Source of the DNA: Paramarasmius palmivorus
Taxonomy: Eukaryota; Basidiomycota; Agaricomycetes; Agaricales; Marasmiaceae
Length of the DNA stretch: 64,000 nucleotides
NCBI GenBank assembly: GCA_037176845.1
Contig: JAYKXP010000040.1
Coordinates: forward strand, 248,001-312,000
Direction of reading: 5' to 3'
The notes under the pieces were generated by a model, which was not told the origin of the DNA, ran no database searches, and saw only the letters and a list, made by a program, of their open reading frames with translations. Both the position numbers and the translations under genes were made by a program. Below are positions 34,768-47,876 of this stretch, one piece after another (within the stretch, counting starts at the first letter, position 1; every line of letters begins with the position of its first letter).

Positions 34768-35289
34768 TGTTTTTGACTACTCAGAGGGCTGGTAGTGTTG
34801 TCTTTGACACTATAGCATATCGTCAACCCGTCTGTGATGATGTTGAACTAGTGAAGACTGATTGACTAGGCGTAGAGAAGAGAGAATAGCACTCACCGCG
34901 ACCGATACCTCACCAATCACGCAAATCACGATGATCCTTTCCATACTTCATTAACGCGACTCGAGCGTCGTATATGTCATCAATGGATCAAGACGAGCCA
35001 CCACCAGTCACTCACAAATGACACCAGAATCTCCTTTCAATGTTGACGACAGGAGACCTAACGATACCATTATGATAGGCTAATGCCCATGACCTATCTG
35101 CTAGAGAGTCATGTTTCCCCTTGTCGTTCCGCATCCATTATCGGCTACCCTATAGGTTGTCTTCCATCTGTAGGCATCAACTTTTTTCAATTATACCTTG
35201 ACCATACCCACCACTTAAAATCTTGAATGCCTTAATCCCTAGTCCTTTGGTCTCCATCCCCATCTCTGACGGGCATATCCAGTGAACTC
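34768..35289. other. Fragments of G and F
   Basis: 34870-35070 resembles fragment G (16790-17345), and 35110-35289 resembles the 5' part of segment F. The block ends at 'ATCCAGTGAACTC', the left flank of the 12.6-kb element. Confidence 0.5.
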
Positions 35290-35306
35290 CATCACACAAA
35301 AGGGCA

Positions 35307-36119
35307 AATAGATATAGCGCCTTACCGGTAGATATGACCTCGAAGACCTGTGTACACTAGTTAATGAAAGTATTAACCCGGAAACAACTTTGCTAAACTG
35401 ATAGCAGTTAGTTATGAATGTTATGACCTTTCAGTAACTCGCACTCGCCGGTTATCATAGAGTTATGGCCAGGTCATAACCATCCCGTTACCTGCAATCA
35501 CCGGTTGTGGTGGTTATGACGGTTATTGGTGGGTATAGCCAAAAATTGGAGTCGTTGTGAGTGATGTTGGTCAAGCCGGGTTGCTCGGAGCTCTTTCGGG
35601 GGTTTCAAACATGAAAATCACGTGAGGCAGCCACCGTGAGATTTTAGGTTACCTTGCTTGTCAAGGTCTCTCCCGAATGATTTGCACTTTCCCACCCTTC
35701 TAACCAAATAAAGCCAAACAATATTACATCAGACTGTCTCCTCGCTCAACGCATCCCAACCAAATCGCAACTCGCTACTCGCTTTCGTCTGTTTTTCTGG
35801 TGAGTTTTCCCTTTCCTCATCTTGCTGTATTCATCTAATTCCTACACTTGTTGTCCAGGTGTAATTATCTCGTCGCGGATCTGCTCGGCATATTGAATTC
35901 GTAGTCATCATACATCTGGTACGCCCGATATCGTTTTGACTCTTTCTTTGTTTCTTATGCACGATGATGTTTAGGGATCTTGCCTCAAAGTACGACGTCT
36001 CGAATCTCACTACGTATCAGTTTCCCGATATCACCTCTTAGAGCCGGTTCAATAGTTTTCAATTCGATGGTGTATTCTACCAACTCTTTTGTTGTGTAGT
36101 ACTGTACACATTCAAATGA
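35307..36119. other. 3' flank of RepHel inside the element
   Basis: No gene. CTAG at 35357-35360 adjoins a 6-bp hairpin (GTTAAT 35360-35365, ATTAAC 35372-35377). Read on the minus strand this is a hairpin followed by CTAG and T, as at a Helitron 3' end, though the stem is closer to CTAG than usual. 35360-35560 has the repeated GGTTATGAC words. Confidence 0.5.
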
Positions 36120-39100
36120 TTACCTCTCCTTCTCCGCTACAATCCTCCACCATGCTGCTGTCTGTTGGTCTAGTCGCCGTATTCTGTCATCCTCTTCCAT
36201 CAAATCGGGGCTGTGTGTTTCCATAAAGTCCCTTTCGTCAAAGTGCCGGAGTAGGCGTATACTGTCTCTTCCTCGGCTTCGCGATAGGGCAACATAGAGG
36301 TTAAACAGAGTTAGTTTTCCTATGAAACATCAATGAATCTCCCCTTTCTAAATCATCTGCAGGCTTACCTGTTGGAGGCCGTGCTACATCAACCACCACT
36401 GCCTCAATGGTTTGACCTTGTGCTCGATAATCCGTGAACGCGTATGCAAGAGTCATCGGAAACTGGTGTCGCTTTACTGTTTTTGACACCAATTTCCTAC
36501 TTCCTGCTTGGGGGACTGTGATACGGAGAGATTGAGAGATAGGAGATATTGGGATAACACCTTCGTCTAGCCCCGGGAGCTTCCTTGCCCTGGTTCTGTC
36601 CATCTTGACCAAGATGTATAGTGGCAAGCGCTTCAGATATACAACTCCATCTTCCTCCCGCTCGACATCATCGTTGCTATTTAAGACTATATCAACAATC
36701 TCGGCTCGAGCTCTGTTTGTTATATCCAAGTCTGTGTCCAGGTTTTGCGTCACCATCACTTTTGCACCAATGGCCAGTTCAATGGTTCGTGATAATATTC
36801 TCTTTGCCTGTGATCCACCTGCTGACTCCCGCTTGAATAGTGCATAACGTTCACGAAGATTCAACGGTTGGCCTTTTACAGAATCTTCAGCCCTACAGAC
36901 AAACCGTCGATTTCCTGTCTTGAGGCAGTGCTGCTGGAGCGCTGCCTCATTCCACCGGTCGCGGACGCCATGGCGAGGTGTAATGAGGATAGGATTCTTT
37001 GCCAAGAATTCGTGGTCTCTTTTCTCGGGGTCAAGGACGAGTCCTTGTAGCATGGCGATATCATCTTTGTTGACGATGCCGTTCCGCAGACGGTCGAGGA
37101 AATCCTTCCATTCATGATCAACCACTCTCATCTGCCGCTTCAACACCACCACTGTGTTGAACTCCTCATAGATCTTACGACCCAGCTGGCGATCCGCTGT
37201 ATCATTTGTAAAATCTATTGAGAAGTATAGTGCTTCTTGGGCAGCTGTGGCCACTGGGGGAAACTGGTGAAAGTCTCCACAGATGACAACGTTCACTCCG
37301 CCAAATGATAACGATGAACTGCTTTCCTCCTGTTTCCCTATTCCAATATTCCGAGAGAGTCGTGCGAGGAATGTCTTCGAGAGCATGGAGTGTTCGTCAA
37401 TAATCAGGTATGCCTTTTCTCTCCAAAACGCCTCCAGCTTCTCTTTCTTTTTGTTTGAGACCTGCTGATTGCCGGAAACAGGTATCAAGGCAATCTCATG
37501 CAAGGTCTTGCCTTCAATCAACGACGCCGCGATTCCTGTATATGCAGCCTTTTGGAGCATGAAGGGTACGCCACGTAGCTCGAACAATTTAGTAATTGTT
37601 TGGATCACCCTCGATTTCCCCGTACCACCCTGGCCATGTATCGCAAGACGTAGAGGCGGTAGATCAGGTGCATTCTGCAAATGCTGTTGCAGATGCCATG
37701 CTACAATGTCATACGCCCGCCTCTGCTCTTCATTCAGCTCTTCAAGTCGCAACTCGTCCAACCCGGTCTCAAATGAAGAAACATCAGTGGCCATGATGTA
37801 TTCGACCTCAGGATCCCGCTGTCCTGGTCGTAACATGGGATCAACACGTCCACTGTGTTGCTCCTGCAGTTGTCCCTGCCCCGCTGAAACAAGTGCTTGC
37901 TGGTTCGCATCATCATCAAGTAACTCTCGCCAGTGGCTGTAGTTGCGTCGATCCTGATCTGAAGCAAGGCGAAGTGGAGGTAAAGATTGTGTTCTTGGTT
38001 GATCACAATCAAGAAGCCCTGCTGCACGTGCACACAACACTGCAGTCCTTCCGTGGATATCCTCCCGTTCATTGCTGCCCATAAACGTCCTTTCCAACTG
38101 CTCCATACGCTGTGCTGTCAATCCACTCGCCAAAATAGGATCTGATGCATCTTCATTGTCTACGATATCCTCTTCCTCATCTACTACCACCTCTGGTTCA
38201 TCTTCACGACCCTTCTCTGCCGCCGCTCGCTGACATTCATAATAATATTGGATGTTGACTATGACGTCGCGGGTATTCTGAGGAGCCTGATCAACGAATG
38301 CTGTCATCGCATCCTGCCATGATTCGTTTGCGTTCTTCAGGTCGATTTCGATATTCCGCCATGGTTTTAACAACATGAGCATTGATGCACAATAGAATTC
38401 ATGTGTCTCGTCAACATCTTGCCTTGGGAATCGGGCCCCCACAAAATTGGGGAGTGTATTGTGCCCTGGGCTCTTCAGGACGCGGTACACTTTCCCTTTA
38501 GAAGGATGTTGCCCGATATAGGGATGTCTTTCGTGTCGCCGTCCATCACATGACCTGTCGCCGTTGACTTGATCTGAATCAAACGGTTGACGAGATTTCA
38601 CTCTCTCCTCCCAGGTGTTCACAAAGAAGTCAATGACGTTCATGTGATCCAACCCCTCACCACGGTACATGTAATCCGTGAACTGGCTTTTGGCACAGAG
38701 TGATCCGTTGTTATCAACTTCGAGTTCAACGACTTCTTCCGCCTTATCGTTCTGGATATCATCATGTAAGTTCTTTTCTGCAAAGGTTAGATGTTCTGGA
38801 CTCACATCTTCATCCCCACTAGTATTTGTGATCTCCACAGCATCGTTAATACTTTCACTCCTATACCGCACATCTCAGAACAAGGCAATATTATTCTCAG
38901 TTTGCAATTACTCACCTGAGTGCCCCAAGGTATGGATATTTCTCGCATAAGTTGTAAACGAATGCTGACCAATATATAGTTGCATAACGATGGGAGCAGA
39001 AGGTGTCACCCCAACCCATCAAATACGAAATCACCATCGGCCCTGCCAACTCTTGCTCTCGGTTGATAGCGTTAGCTAGTCGGAACAACAACATTCGCTG

Positions 39101-41982
39101 CCGCTCCCGCCTGCTCGTTGTCTCGCTAGTTCGTGCTTGGTGGTACGCAAAGGTACCTGAAGTAATGGCCGACAAGTTATGGCTCCTCTGCTGGGCCTTT
39201 GCAATATACTTTGTGACATAGAATGTGATGTTCTTCGTATCTCCTCCATTAGTCAAGAGCTTGATGTCGTTATTGGCTCGGGTGCAAATAGAGATACTTG
39301 GCACATAATTGTTGAAGAATCCATAGAGTCGACGGGGTCCCCATGATCCATCTTCCCGGACAAACGCTACTTCTGCTAGCTCCCAAGGAGCTCGTCTTTT
39401 GCAACTGATCCTCCCTCTCCTATCCATCACCAAACATCTTCGAGGTTCACATTCATGGATTTGCTTCTCCCTGACAACCCTTTTCTCAAACTCCGCTACT
39501 TCCTCTGCATACCGGGGTGAATCTGGATTAGGCGGTCGGGAATAAGCAACATCCTTTTCACCCGCTATCATCTGAATATCCTCCTCCGAATCAAGCCCAG
39601 GGTATGAGGCATGGATTCTGGCTTCGATGAAAGCTATGATTCGGCGCCGGAATTCTTCCAATTTGAGGAGTTCGTGCATCTCTTCATGTGTTGGGGCATC
39701 CTCAAGCCACAACAAGAGGTGCAAGTGAAGGCTTCCCCTCCCCTGGCACTCTACTACTCCAAAGAATGCCGCCACACGACCGAATATTCCATCTACTCGG
39801 TCGTAGATGTAGCTTTCCCTCCATGACTGAACACCGAACAAAGTCTTGATAATGGTTTTCACCATGTAGTGGAAGTATTCGGCCGCAGCATATGGGTCTG
39901 CAGCGATGTTCTGTGCCCTTTTGTCCTTGTCCGGCCCTATAAATCCACAAAACGAATCCAAATCGATCTCTTCGCCACACATGACTTGAGCCACGGGATC
40001 ATGCAGGTCGCATGGATTTATCGTTACCCACAATGTCGGTGGACCTTTACACGTGATAGTGGACCATATTTGGCTTCGCAATTTGGTTCTGCTAGCGTTC
40101 GATCCAGAAACACGACCGGATACACTTTGCATGTGCCTCCGCAGCAGTTGTATGGCAGGATCGGTTATAGGTTCTTTCGATGCTTCTTGTCGCTCAGCCT
40201 GTTGCAAGCGCTCGGGTGTGATAGATCCAAGTATTGCACAGTCGCGATCAAATGTTTTTCTTTGCATCTGGACACGAGCGGAAGCTAGGGCTTCGCGCCG
40301 TTGCAGAATGCTGAATGCAACAAAGGGAAACTTCTCATGCCGCCGAAATCGCTGGTCATGATAGCGGAGCGCCCAACGAACATGATCCTTGAAATCAACA
40401 AGTACAGGGCGGTTGCTTTCGAGACCGCCACGACCATAGGGAAACAGGATTGGGAATGCCTTTTCGAAGTAGTTATGACCCGTCGCAGCGCTCCGATCAA
40501 CAGCTTCGCTTGCTGCATTACCCTGCAGTGGCCGACCAAAATCGCTCACGAGACGGTTTCCATGCCTGACCACGTAGGCACCTTCTTCCCCTTTTTTCCA
40601 CGTATTTGCCAGACTCCAACGTGCGAGTTCGCTCGAAGGCATCCGAGTAAGGTCTGAGTCGACTGCTCCATGGAATTGTAGGGGAATGACATCCGGGGAA
40701 TGATCATCACCAACGAAATCATCACCTGCAACATTCCGTTAGAGGTTAGGCACCAACTGAATCGTTACATACCTTCTACTTCATCCTGCACGTTCTCCAA
40801 CGGAACATATCCTCCTTCTTCTTGCATCCCAACTCTATCATCATCTATACATCTCAAGATCTCCATTATATCATCCGGCACATCATTGTCTGGCAATGCT
40901 TGCAAGCGATCCTCACTGATGACAATGTTGCCGTAGTACTTGGTATTGTTGCGCTTCAACCATCCTAGCGCTGTCCCAATGATAGAGCGTCGAACCCGAA
41001 ATGTGTTATAAATCCATGATTTTGGAAGTTCACAGAGGCCTGAGTAGGTGATTGTGATCACCGAAGACAGTATCGCGGGTGGGCGAGGCATTAGGTTTCC
41101 ATGAAGCATATCCAATATGCTACTCTGGTCAAGCTCAAAGCTGGTGACATTTCCGCGCATTGCGCGTTGAAGTTGCTCGACCTTGCGGATCCCTGCTTTC
41201 TTCGGAAAGAGCTTGAACACAAACACCCGGGGATAGACTAGGGCGATTAGCTGTTGCTCCGCAAATGATAGTCGCTTCAGCTCCTGGGGGATGGGTCCAA
41301 TCCACATATCGTTTGCAAGCGAAAATTTAGGTGGTAAGTCACCTCCTTTGTCGTTCCTCAGCTCGTCGTAACATTGATCGCAAAGATGCCCCGAAAGATC
41401 TCCATCTCGGTCATGTGACATGACATTTTGCTCTACCAGCAATCCATCGACGAGCTCCTGTGCTGGATGGGGTGTTGCGGGACGGAGTCGACGAACATTG
41501 GGCACGTTCTTCAGCTTCAACAGTCGCCACCTTTCGTTGTCTCTTCCAAGGACGCGATCCCTCTGCCTGGCACAACAAAAGCAGACTAGGTGCTGGAGCG
41601 CATGATTCGAGGTTGCAGATATAAAATTTCGGTGGCAGGACTTGACTTTCGAATCTGGGGGGAGCTCTAAAAACCTGTTTGTATCGCGAATCGGAACCTC
41701 TTGAATCAGTCTGCGCCTTCGAACATTGCGGTGTGTCTGGCTGTCATCCTCATACTCTGCTCTCCGTCGTTTCTGACCCCTCATCTTTTTAGTCCCCTCC
41801 TCTAATAGTTGAGCCCGTTGTTGTGATGGTGCATGATATAGAACATGCTCAACCAAACGGTCTTTCCTTTCGCGTACATCGCGTGGTATCGATATTGTTC
41901 TACCCACAATGCGCAATATTTCGCGGCATGACAACTTTGCAACTATATCCAAACTGGACGTTGTTGCGCTCTCGACCGACAT
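36120..41982 (-). CDS. Helitron replication initiator-helicase (RepHel)
   Basis: Exons complement(36120-36319, 36369-38860, 38916-40725, 40773-41982) join in phase to 1903 aa with no stop. Order: DUF6570-like Cys region with CDQCYDEL (about residues 185-300); Rep HUH motif GSLHLHLLLW (HLH at 737-739) and the tyrosine motif FYVTKYIAK (Y906, Y910); then a Pif1-like SF1 helicase with Walker A GQGGTGKS (1416-1423), Walker B IDEHS (about 1494-1498), AYAFTDYRAQGQT and, restored by the last intron, LYVALSRSRGR. RepHel nicks and replicates Helitrons by a rolling-circle-like route in the nucleus. The apparent stop at 36301 is only read-through into the 49-nt last intron. The phase at the second intron requires the acceptor at 38861. 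Probably autonomous. Confidence 0.92.
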
Positions 41983-42246
41983 GGAGGATAATAGCAGGCA
42001 GGAGTTCTATTCTTGAACTTGACCGACGGCAACTGTCACCAAGCAGGGTTGATTGCGCCGTTCATCAACGCGAAAACAATTCCTCCCGCCGCTCCACCTT
42101 GCAAAAAAAATTTGTCCATTCGCTTACTTTTCATGACCTCATTTTCCTGCTCGAGACGATGCTCAAACATTCTGTGTCCTCATATATTTAACCATGGACA
42201 ACACGAAACATGTTTCTTCACCAATTTTCCTCATCTCTCAACATCT
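41983..42246. promoter_or_regulatory. 264-bp divergent promoter region
   Basis: It lies between the ATG of RepHel (minus) and the ATG of the accessory gene (plus). With so little space the two genes probably share regulatory sequence. No clear TATA box or repeated motif was picked out. Confidence 0.5.
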
Positions 42247-43347
42247 ATGTCTCCAGCTCCGTCCAACCTTTCCGATATCTTTGAATCACATGTCAAAGAT
42301 CCTCTCTCACTTCACAATGAGGACTTTTTGAAGAACGTCATGTTCAAGCATTCTGGGACAGGCGAAGTAGTTGTTCAAAAGGGATCAAAGGAGCGTGAAA
42401 ACAAGGCTGCAGTTTTGAAAGTAAGTAGTGTCGCATTGACAGTTGAATACTGTTTCTAACTGCTGCAACTGTATCAGATAGTCGGTCGAGTTTCCAACAA
42501 TGACTGTTTCCTGTCACCTTTTGCAACGTGGACACAGAGGACCGGTCGCGACTTTACATCAATTGAACATTCGTTCTCATTGGACGAACCCTCTCATTGT
42601 GTTCCCTTTAAAACTGCACACTGGAAGGCCGCCATCAAACGGTTGAAGACTCTCTTGTATCTCGAGAGCAATCCAGACTTTCGACGACAAGGTGTTTTGC
42701 TGGAAGGGGGCCATGAACGAGATAGGATTCAGCTGAAACATCCTACATTCTCGGTAAGTGGCATTTGAACGTTGTTAGTCTCTCGTGCATCTGCTCATCG
42801 TGTAACCATGACAGCCAAAGGACCCTGACGCGACTGAAGATAGCGATTCAGGTAAGGTTAAACTGTCAGATTAGAATGAGAACAACGTCTCACTCTACTA
42901 AATTCAAATCAAGATTCTGGTTTGCCGGATGTGTTTACCTGGGCTGGTTGGCCTGTCGATGGCGAGGCAAAGGATGCGTTGGACGAGCTCCACAACAAGG
43001 GTACCCATGACCTTATACCTTTGCCTGCATATGACATGGATGCAGAACTCATCTCTCCAGCACAGTACAAGGATGTTCTGATGAACGCCATTGTTGAAGC
43101 TCATTTCGTTCTGGAGCACTGGAGGTTCGCGGGTGAGAAGAAGGATGTCTTCAAGGCCAGCATTGTGAAAGTTTACGCACTCACCCCTCCGTTCAAATAT
43201 ACTGTTGAATCGCCCATCAAAGGGTCAGCACGCCGCCGCATTGGAAAGTCTGACCCTGATTCTCCGACAAAACGCCGACGCATCGCGACATCTGAAGCGG
43301 ACGGCGAAAATTCAGGTAGTCAGACTTCTCCGACTACCAGATCATAG
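42247..43347 (+). CDS. Helitron-associated accessory protein, unidentified
   Basis: Exons 42247-42420, 42478-42753, 42815-42851 and 42914-43347 join in phase to 306 aa. I do not recognise the family. Visible are a strand-rich middle (IVGRVSNNDCFLSPFATW; PLPAYDMDAELISPAQYKDV; AIVEAHFVLEHWRF), a highly charged small exon, and a basic C-terminus PTKRRRIAT that looks like a nuclear localisation signal. The alternating hydrophobic pattern would fit an OB-like single-strand DNA-binding fold, but that is a guess. It is transcribed away from RepHel and lies inside the same terminal repeats, so a role in transposition, or capture of a host gene, are the two options. Confidence 0.7.
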
Positions 43348-43451
43348 ATGGGTATTGACGCTCTCGGGCAACGTAGAATCTGAGTTACCAGCGTTGTACC
43401 TCGAAGGTAAGCTTTTGCTTGTTATGTGACGTCTTCTGTGTCCTCAATACT

Positions 43452-46158
43452 CACCAGCAAAATGTCTCGATGGGTGCAAGAATGGTGCAATCCAATTGCC
43501 GCCGATTTCAGGGGTTGCAAAGGGCTGGAAGAATTGACTGTATTTACAACTAGTGTACAAGAACTATACAATAAATTTGCAACAGGATTGCAACAAACAG
43601 AATTATTGCAACGTGATTGCAATGGGCTAAAAGGATTGCAATTGATTGCAGCCTGATTTCAATGTGATTTCAACCGACTTGCAATGGACTGAGATGCTTG
43701 CAGCTGATTGCAACATTATTTCAACTGTGTTGCAATGTTATTTCGACCATATGAAAGAATTCCGGGTGAGTGTAATCCCCTAACAGTACAATCGTCATAA
43801 TCTGGTAGACATAGGGCAGTATACTGTTAGAATTTCAAACATTACAATCACAGTACAAAACCACTGTAGTATATTGGCATTCCTTCCTTATGAATTAATA
43901 TTGCGAGTCCGTAGGCGTGGAGAGCCTGCATAGGCTGCATCACTCGTTTAGACGCTCATTAAGCGCACTGCGGGATTACGCACGTGTGGTCCAGTCAAGG
44001 AAGTCCTGATACCGCTTACCATATCACCGTTGGGAGAACAAGTGGTGTACTGGCTCACGGAGTTTCGGTAACATGTTGTTCTTCATGTGTGGGTATTGTT
44101 GATCATGTCCAATATGCCCACATCGAAAAGCACAAGAATAGCCTCTGGCTACGCGTCAAGTGATGAATTCATCGCTCTCGTCGTACCAGAGGCTATAGAG
44201 CACAAGACGTGTGGGGTATCAGGGGAGGACTAAAGGCCTTGCGCCAGAATAGCCACAGGATGGGCGTGAACCAACGAATTCATCAATCTCGTCATACCAG
44301 AGGCTAGTGGCGCCTGATAGGTGGGACTGGGGTTGAAGTTGAAGGTGCCGGGGATGTCGAAGGTGCGTCGACATCAATGAGGTGATTTCTTGTTGGGATG
44401 GGATGAATTTGGGGGGTGCTGATGATGCTGAAGGTGTCTACAAGGCGATCAAGCAAGCGAGTAACGAGCTGAATCAAAAAATGTGAAAGGACAACCAGAA
44501 CAAGGAAAAGAGTGAGTGTACACGCACCTTAGTACCATACTTCACCCAATCACCCCCTCTTCTTGGATCTTCCTACCACCTGTGTACCTGGGAAGTTTGA
44601 ATGTGAGCCTGAGGTAGAATAAGCGTCAGTGATAGAAGAGAGAAGAGCAACAATAATACGTACCTGGGGGCCGTCATCGTGGTTGAGAGGCAAGCGCGGC
44701 GGAAGGGTTCATGGACCGGCACGTGCAATGTGCGGGACCATGGAAACCTCGGCCTAAATCCAAGTCGCGTGTGACGTCACGTCACCTCCTCTCTCTCTTT
44801 ACTACCACCACCATCAAACGACACCCGCCATCGTTGGCTACGATGAACTAAGCATGATATTCACCATGCTGCTCATCGCTCACACTGGCAAATCTTGATA
44901 TAACATCGTCAAACGCTGAAGATGGTTGAGGCAGTATCAACGTCAACAACCTCGCGATAGCCCTGTCCAATAACCCTCTGCCCTGGCCTGTCATCATAGG
45001 AGACAACGAGCTCGGCTCTTTCTCTTCGTCAACCAGCTTAGTGAGTTCTTCGAGTACTTATCTATGATGAAGTAGATCTCAGTGTCGCCAACAGCATGCA
45101 TCAATCCTATGGACATTAATACCCCACGCCCTATGTTCCTTCCACCACTACTCCATGCAACCGCTAGGCCCTACATGTGGTGTATCGCTGTATGTCGCGA
45201 TTCATTCTCGTTGCTACGTCAAGCTAATCCCCCCATTTGTACATGCCTCCAGTTCTGTTGACACAATCAAAGCGTAACAATATGGCAAAGGCATGGCGTC
45301 CAGTCCGGAACACCCATCACTCATTCCTCATCATCTGCGATGATGAGCTGAAACCTCTCTTCGCACTCTCAACTGGTAATGTTTTGTCCTATCTACGAAG
45401 TCGACTTGGCTCACCAACGTCGCTTCCAGTATGACACTCAACACCTAAATGGCACTTGCGACCAACCTGACGCCAATCTTCCCATCGTGTACAAACGGTG
45501 ATGTCTGGTTCACATTGAGCATGGTGAGTATTCTATTCCTTCGACGCATATATGCTACCATCTTACCTGTTTTCTAGACGCCGCTTTAATGATATTGGGT
45601 CAAAGCCTAAAATGACCGGATCGTGTGCTGATGGTGGTTTGAGGGTGACTAATAGATTTTGCGGTGTTCTACAACACAAGTGTCATGTATCATGTAGCGT
45701 ACTGTGAATATATGGTTGTTATAAATCATGAATACGTGTGATGGGCGATGGGCGGTGGGGGTGTGGGCCGCATGTTTATCTGGGGGTTCGGATCCTAATT
45801 TTGGCCTAATTGCAACGGCCACAATTGGTTGAAACATTCACAATACTCACAGCTACTTGCAACGCAAGTTACCTTTTGGTAACGGCGTTGAAATCGGGCT
45901 GCAATCGGCTGCAATCGGGTTGCAATAATCCGCGCCGGTTGCAAGCGCCTTGCAATAAGCGCCCGTATTGCAATTCCGTTGCGATAAAGGTGAGTGTTTG
46001 CAATTCTTCTACAATATTATTATATTCTAATCATAATCTAACTACAGGCCTTTTGTCACAAGGTAACTTGCGTTGCAATCCAACGCAAGGATTTCGGGCG
46101 CTGCAAGTGATTTTCCCCGTTGCAATTCAATTGCATCTACGGGGACATTTCGCTGGTG
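43452..46158. mobile_element. Nested 2.7-kb element with CACCAGC ends and TTGCAA-rich subterminal zones
   Basis: The left end CACCAGCAAAATGTCTC (43452-43468) is matched on the opposite strand by CACCAGCGAAATGTCCC ending at 46158. Zones at 43475-43740 and 45810-46140 are crowded with TTGCAAT/TTGCAAC/TTTCAAC words, a pattern of subterminal transposase-binding repeats. No clear target duplication; CT is present on both sides. The interior shows no transposase. An inverted pair TAGCCTCTGG/CCAGAGGCTA lies at 44139-44195, with a partial second copy of the block near 44265-44310. Superfamily unknown. Confidence 0.65.
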
Positions 46159-47876
46159 CTTCTGATTAGAACTAGAACTTAGAAGAGGTCTTCTCCATAT
46201 TCACAACATTCGTTTCTTCCCTTTAATGCAAAGTAGTCCATCTGTATCGCTGTAAATATTGTTTGGTTATATTTCAATCTATCAAAATATTAGAACTCAG
46301 ACAAGCAAGGTCTTTGCGCGGGACGCGCGCTTTCGAGTATTTATTCCGCGCGATTTTCAAACTCCGCGGATTGCTTCTTTCTTCCGTACCACCACCATCT
46401 CCCTTTCCCCGTGCTCAATCTTGTCCAGCTCACCGTCACCACCGTCGACAAACCCTTCACCATCGTCTTCATCAACACTAGCTCAACGCCCTCGCCAACG
46501 TTCAAGCTCGCCGTCGCTGACCCCTCAACGTCACTGTTACTGTCTTCAAACCCCCCTCTCCATCGCCAACACTGCCAACTGGCTACCGGTTGAGCTTGCC
46601 ATCGCTGACGCCATCGTCAAAGTCAATATCGACACCCCACCCGACAGTCAAGCTTCGATACTATCATCATAATCAATACTGTCTGCTCATTGTCGCCGTC
46701 TAGTATCCTCCCTGCAAGCACTCCCACTTTGTTCCTACCACCTTTCCTCAACAACGCCAGCATCGTCACAGTCAAGCTCGCCAAAGCCGCCACTGGCCAT
46801 GTCAACTCTCTCGCCGACGCCTTCAACGTGAATGCCCATCCTCGTCATCGCCGCCATGCTCAACATCAACGTCCTTATCGCCACCGCTGTCTCACGCAAG
46901 CACGCTTAGCATTGTCGCCCCCTGTGATTTGGGTCTTTGCTAGCTTCACTGTCCTGTCTCCGGAGTAGGCAAGTACACATGTTGACGTGTCAAGAATCTG
47001 TACTGACTTGCCTTGTCATAGCATCGAGAACGGAAGTCAGTTTGTGAATGGATATCAAGGTCAACCTTCTTGACAACGGGGAATATGTTGAAGGCGGCGA
47101 AGGCTTCAAGGTACGTTGAGTTATTCATCATATGGATCTGCGTTACTCATACTGCGCTCGCTCTTGTAGGTGTTTTGAGTCAATTATCTCACTGCTAATG
47201 TAGTTCTGAAAGGTGAGATCCCTCAATTATACGCATACACTCCCTAAAGTGATTCTATACAGGGCTGGTAGTGAAGTCGTAAGGCAATAAACGTATAGGT
47301 ATGTCTTGTCTTGTATGTCATGCCTATCCCATGCTAATGCTCAATAGTAGTTCTAGGTTCGACTGATATCTGCATGTGGTATCATATAGACCTTGACTAT
47401 GATGCAGCGAATGTAATTTATTAGTCGCAGTCCATGTACATTGGTAGTATATCTTGTATTCTAGGTAGCGTTTGAATATATATTGATTTGCGACTTATTT
47501 CTTTGAGCGGCGAGCTACATGTATGCGTGAACATTATGTATATGACTCAGTTGCACCACCAATAACTCGTGATGGCAAGTTATCACAGTTGTAACCCCAG
47601 TAACCAGCTATACCTTCGAGAACTAGTCATAACCTTCATAACTCGTGTTCATCTTCATTACTGGTTACAACCTAACCATAACTCGTCATGATAGCCTGTC
47701 AACTCGTTATAATAATTGCTAACAAGCCATGCCTGATTAAAGACTTCACGACGGATCACTGGGTATTATTACAAGTAATAAAGCAAGCCACCTCCGTAAT
47801 GACCCCCATATCCTGGTATTCCGGATATTGGGAGGTCATTCCGGGTAAGGTAGGTCATATCCGGGGTATGACCACC
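46159..47876. other. Non-coding part of the 12.6-kb element
   Basis: 46260-46970 has short Ser/Thr/Pro-rich open frames built from repeated GTCAAGCTCGCC-like words, with no conserved domain. From 47540 on, the AACTCGTTATAAC-type subterminal words appear, facing those at 35.4-35.6 kb. No convincing gene. Confidence 0.5.

Noticed and set aside
36605..37942. Several plus-strand frames of 60-157 codons
   Set aside because: They lie entirely opposite the RepHel helicase codons and show no independent features.
36301..38871. Helicase frame ending at 36301 and starting with GTG at 38871, suggesting a separate, truncated gene
   Set aside because: Both ends are intron read-through. GTAAGC..CATAG (36320-36368) and the 55-nt intron 38861-38915 restore one continuous RepHel with the final LYVALSRSRGR helicase motif.
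43475..43740. TTGCAA-type word array as a CRISPR
   Set aside because: The words are 6-7 nt, irregularly spaced, without uniform repeats and spacers, in a eukaryotic genome; they fit subterminal transposon repeats.
46259..46968. Ser/Thr/Pro-rich open frames as a secreted protein gene
   Set aside because: Frames are short, interrupted and built from repeated words; no signal peptide or conserved domain.
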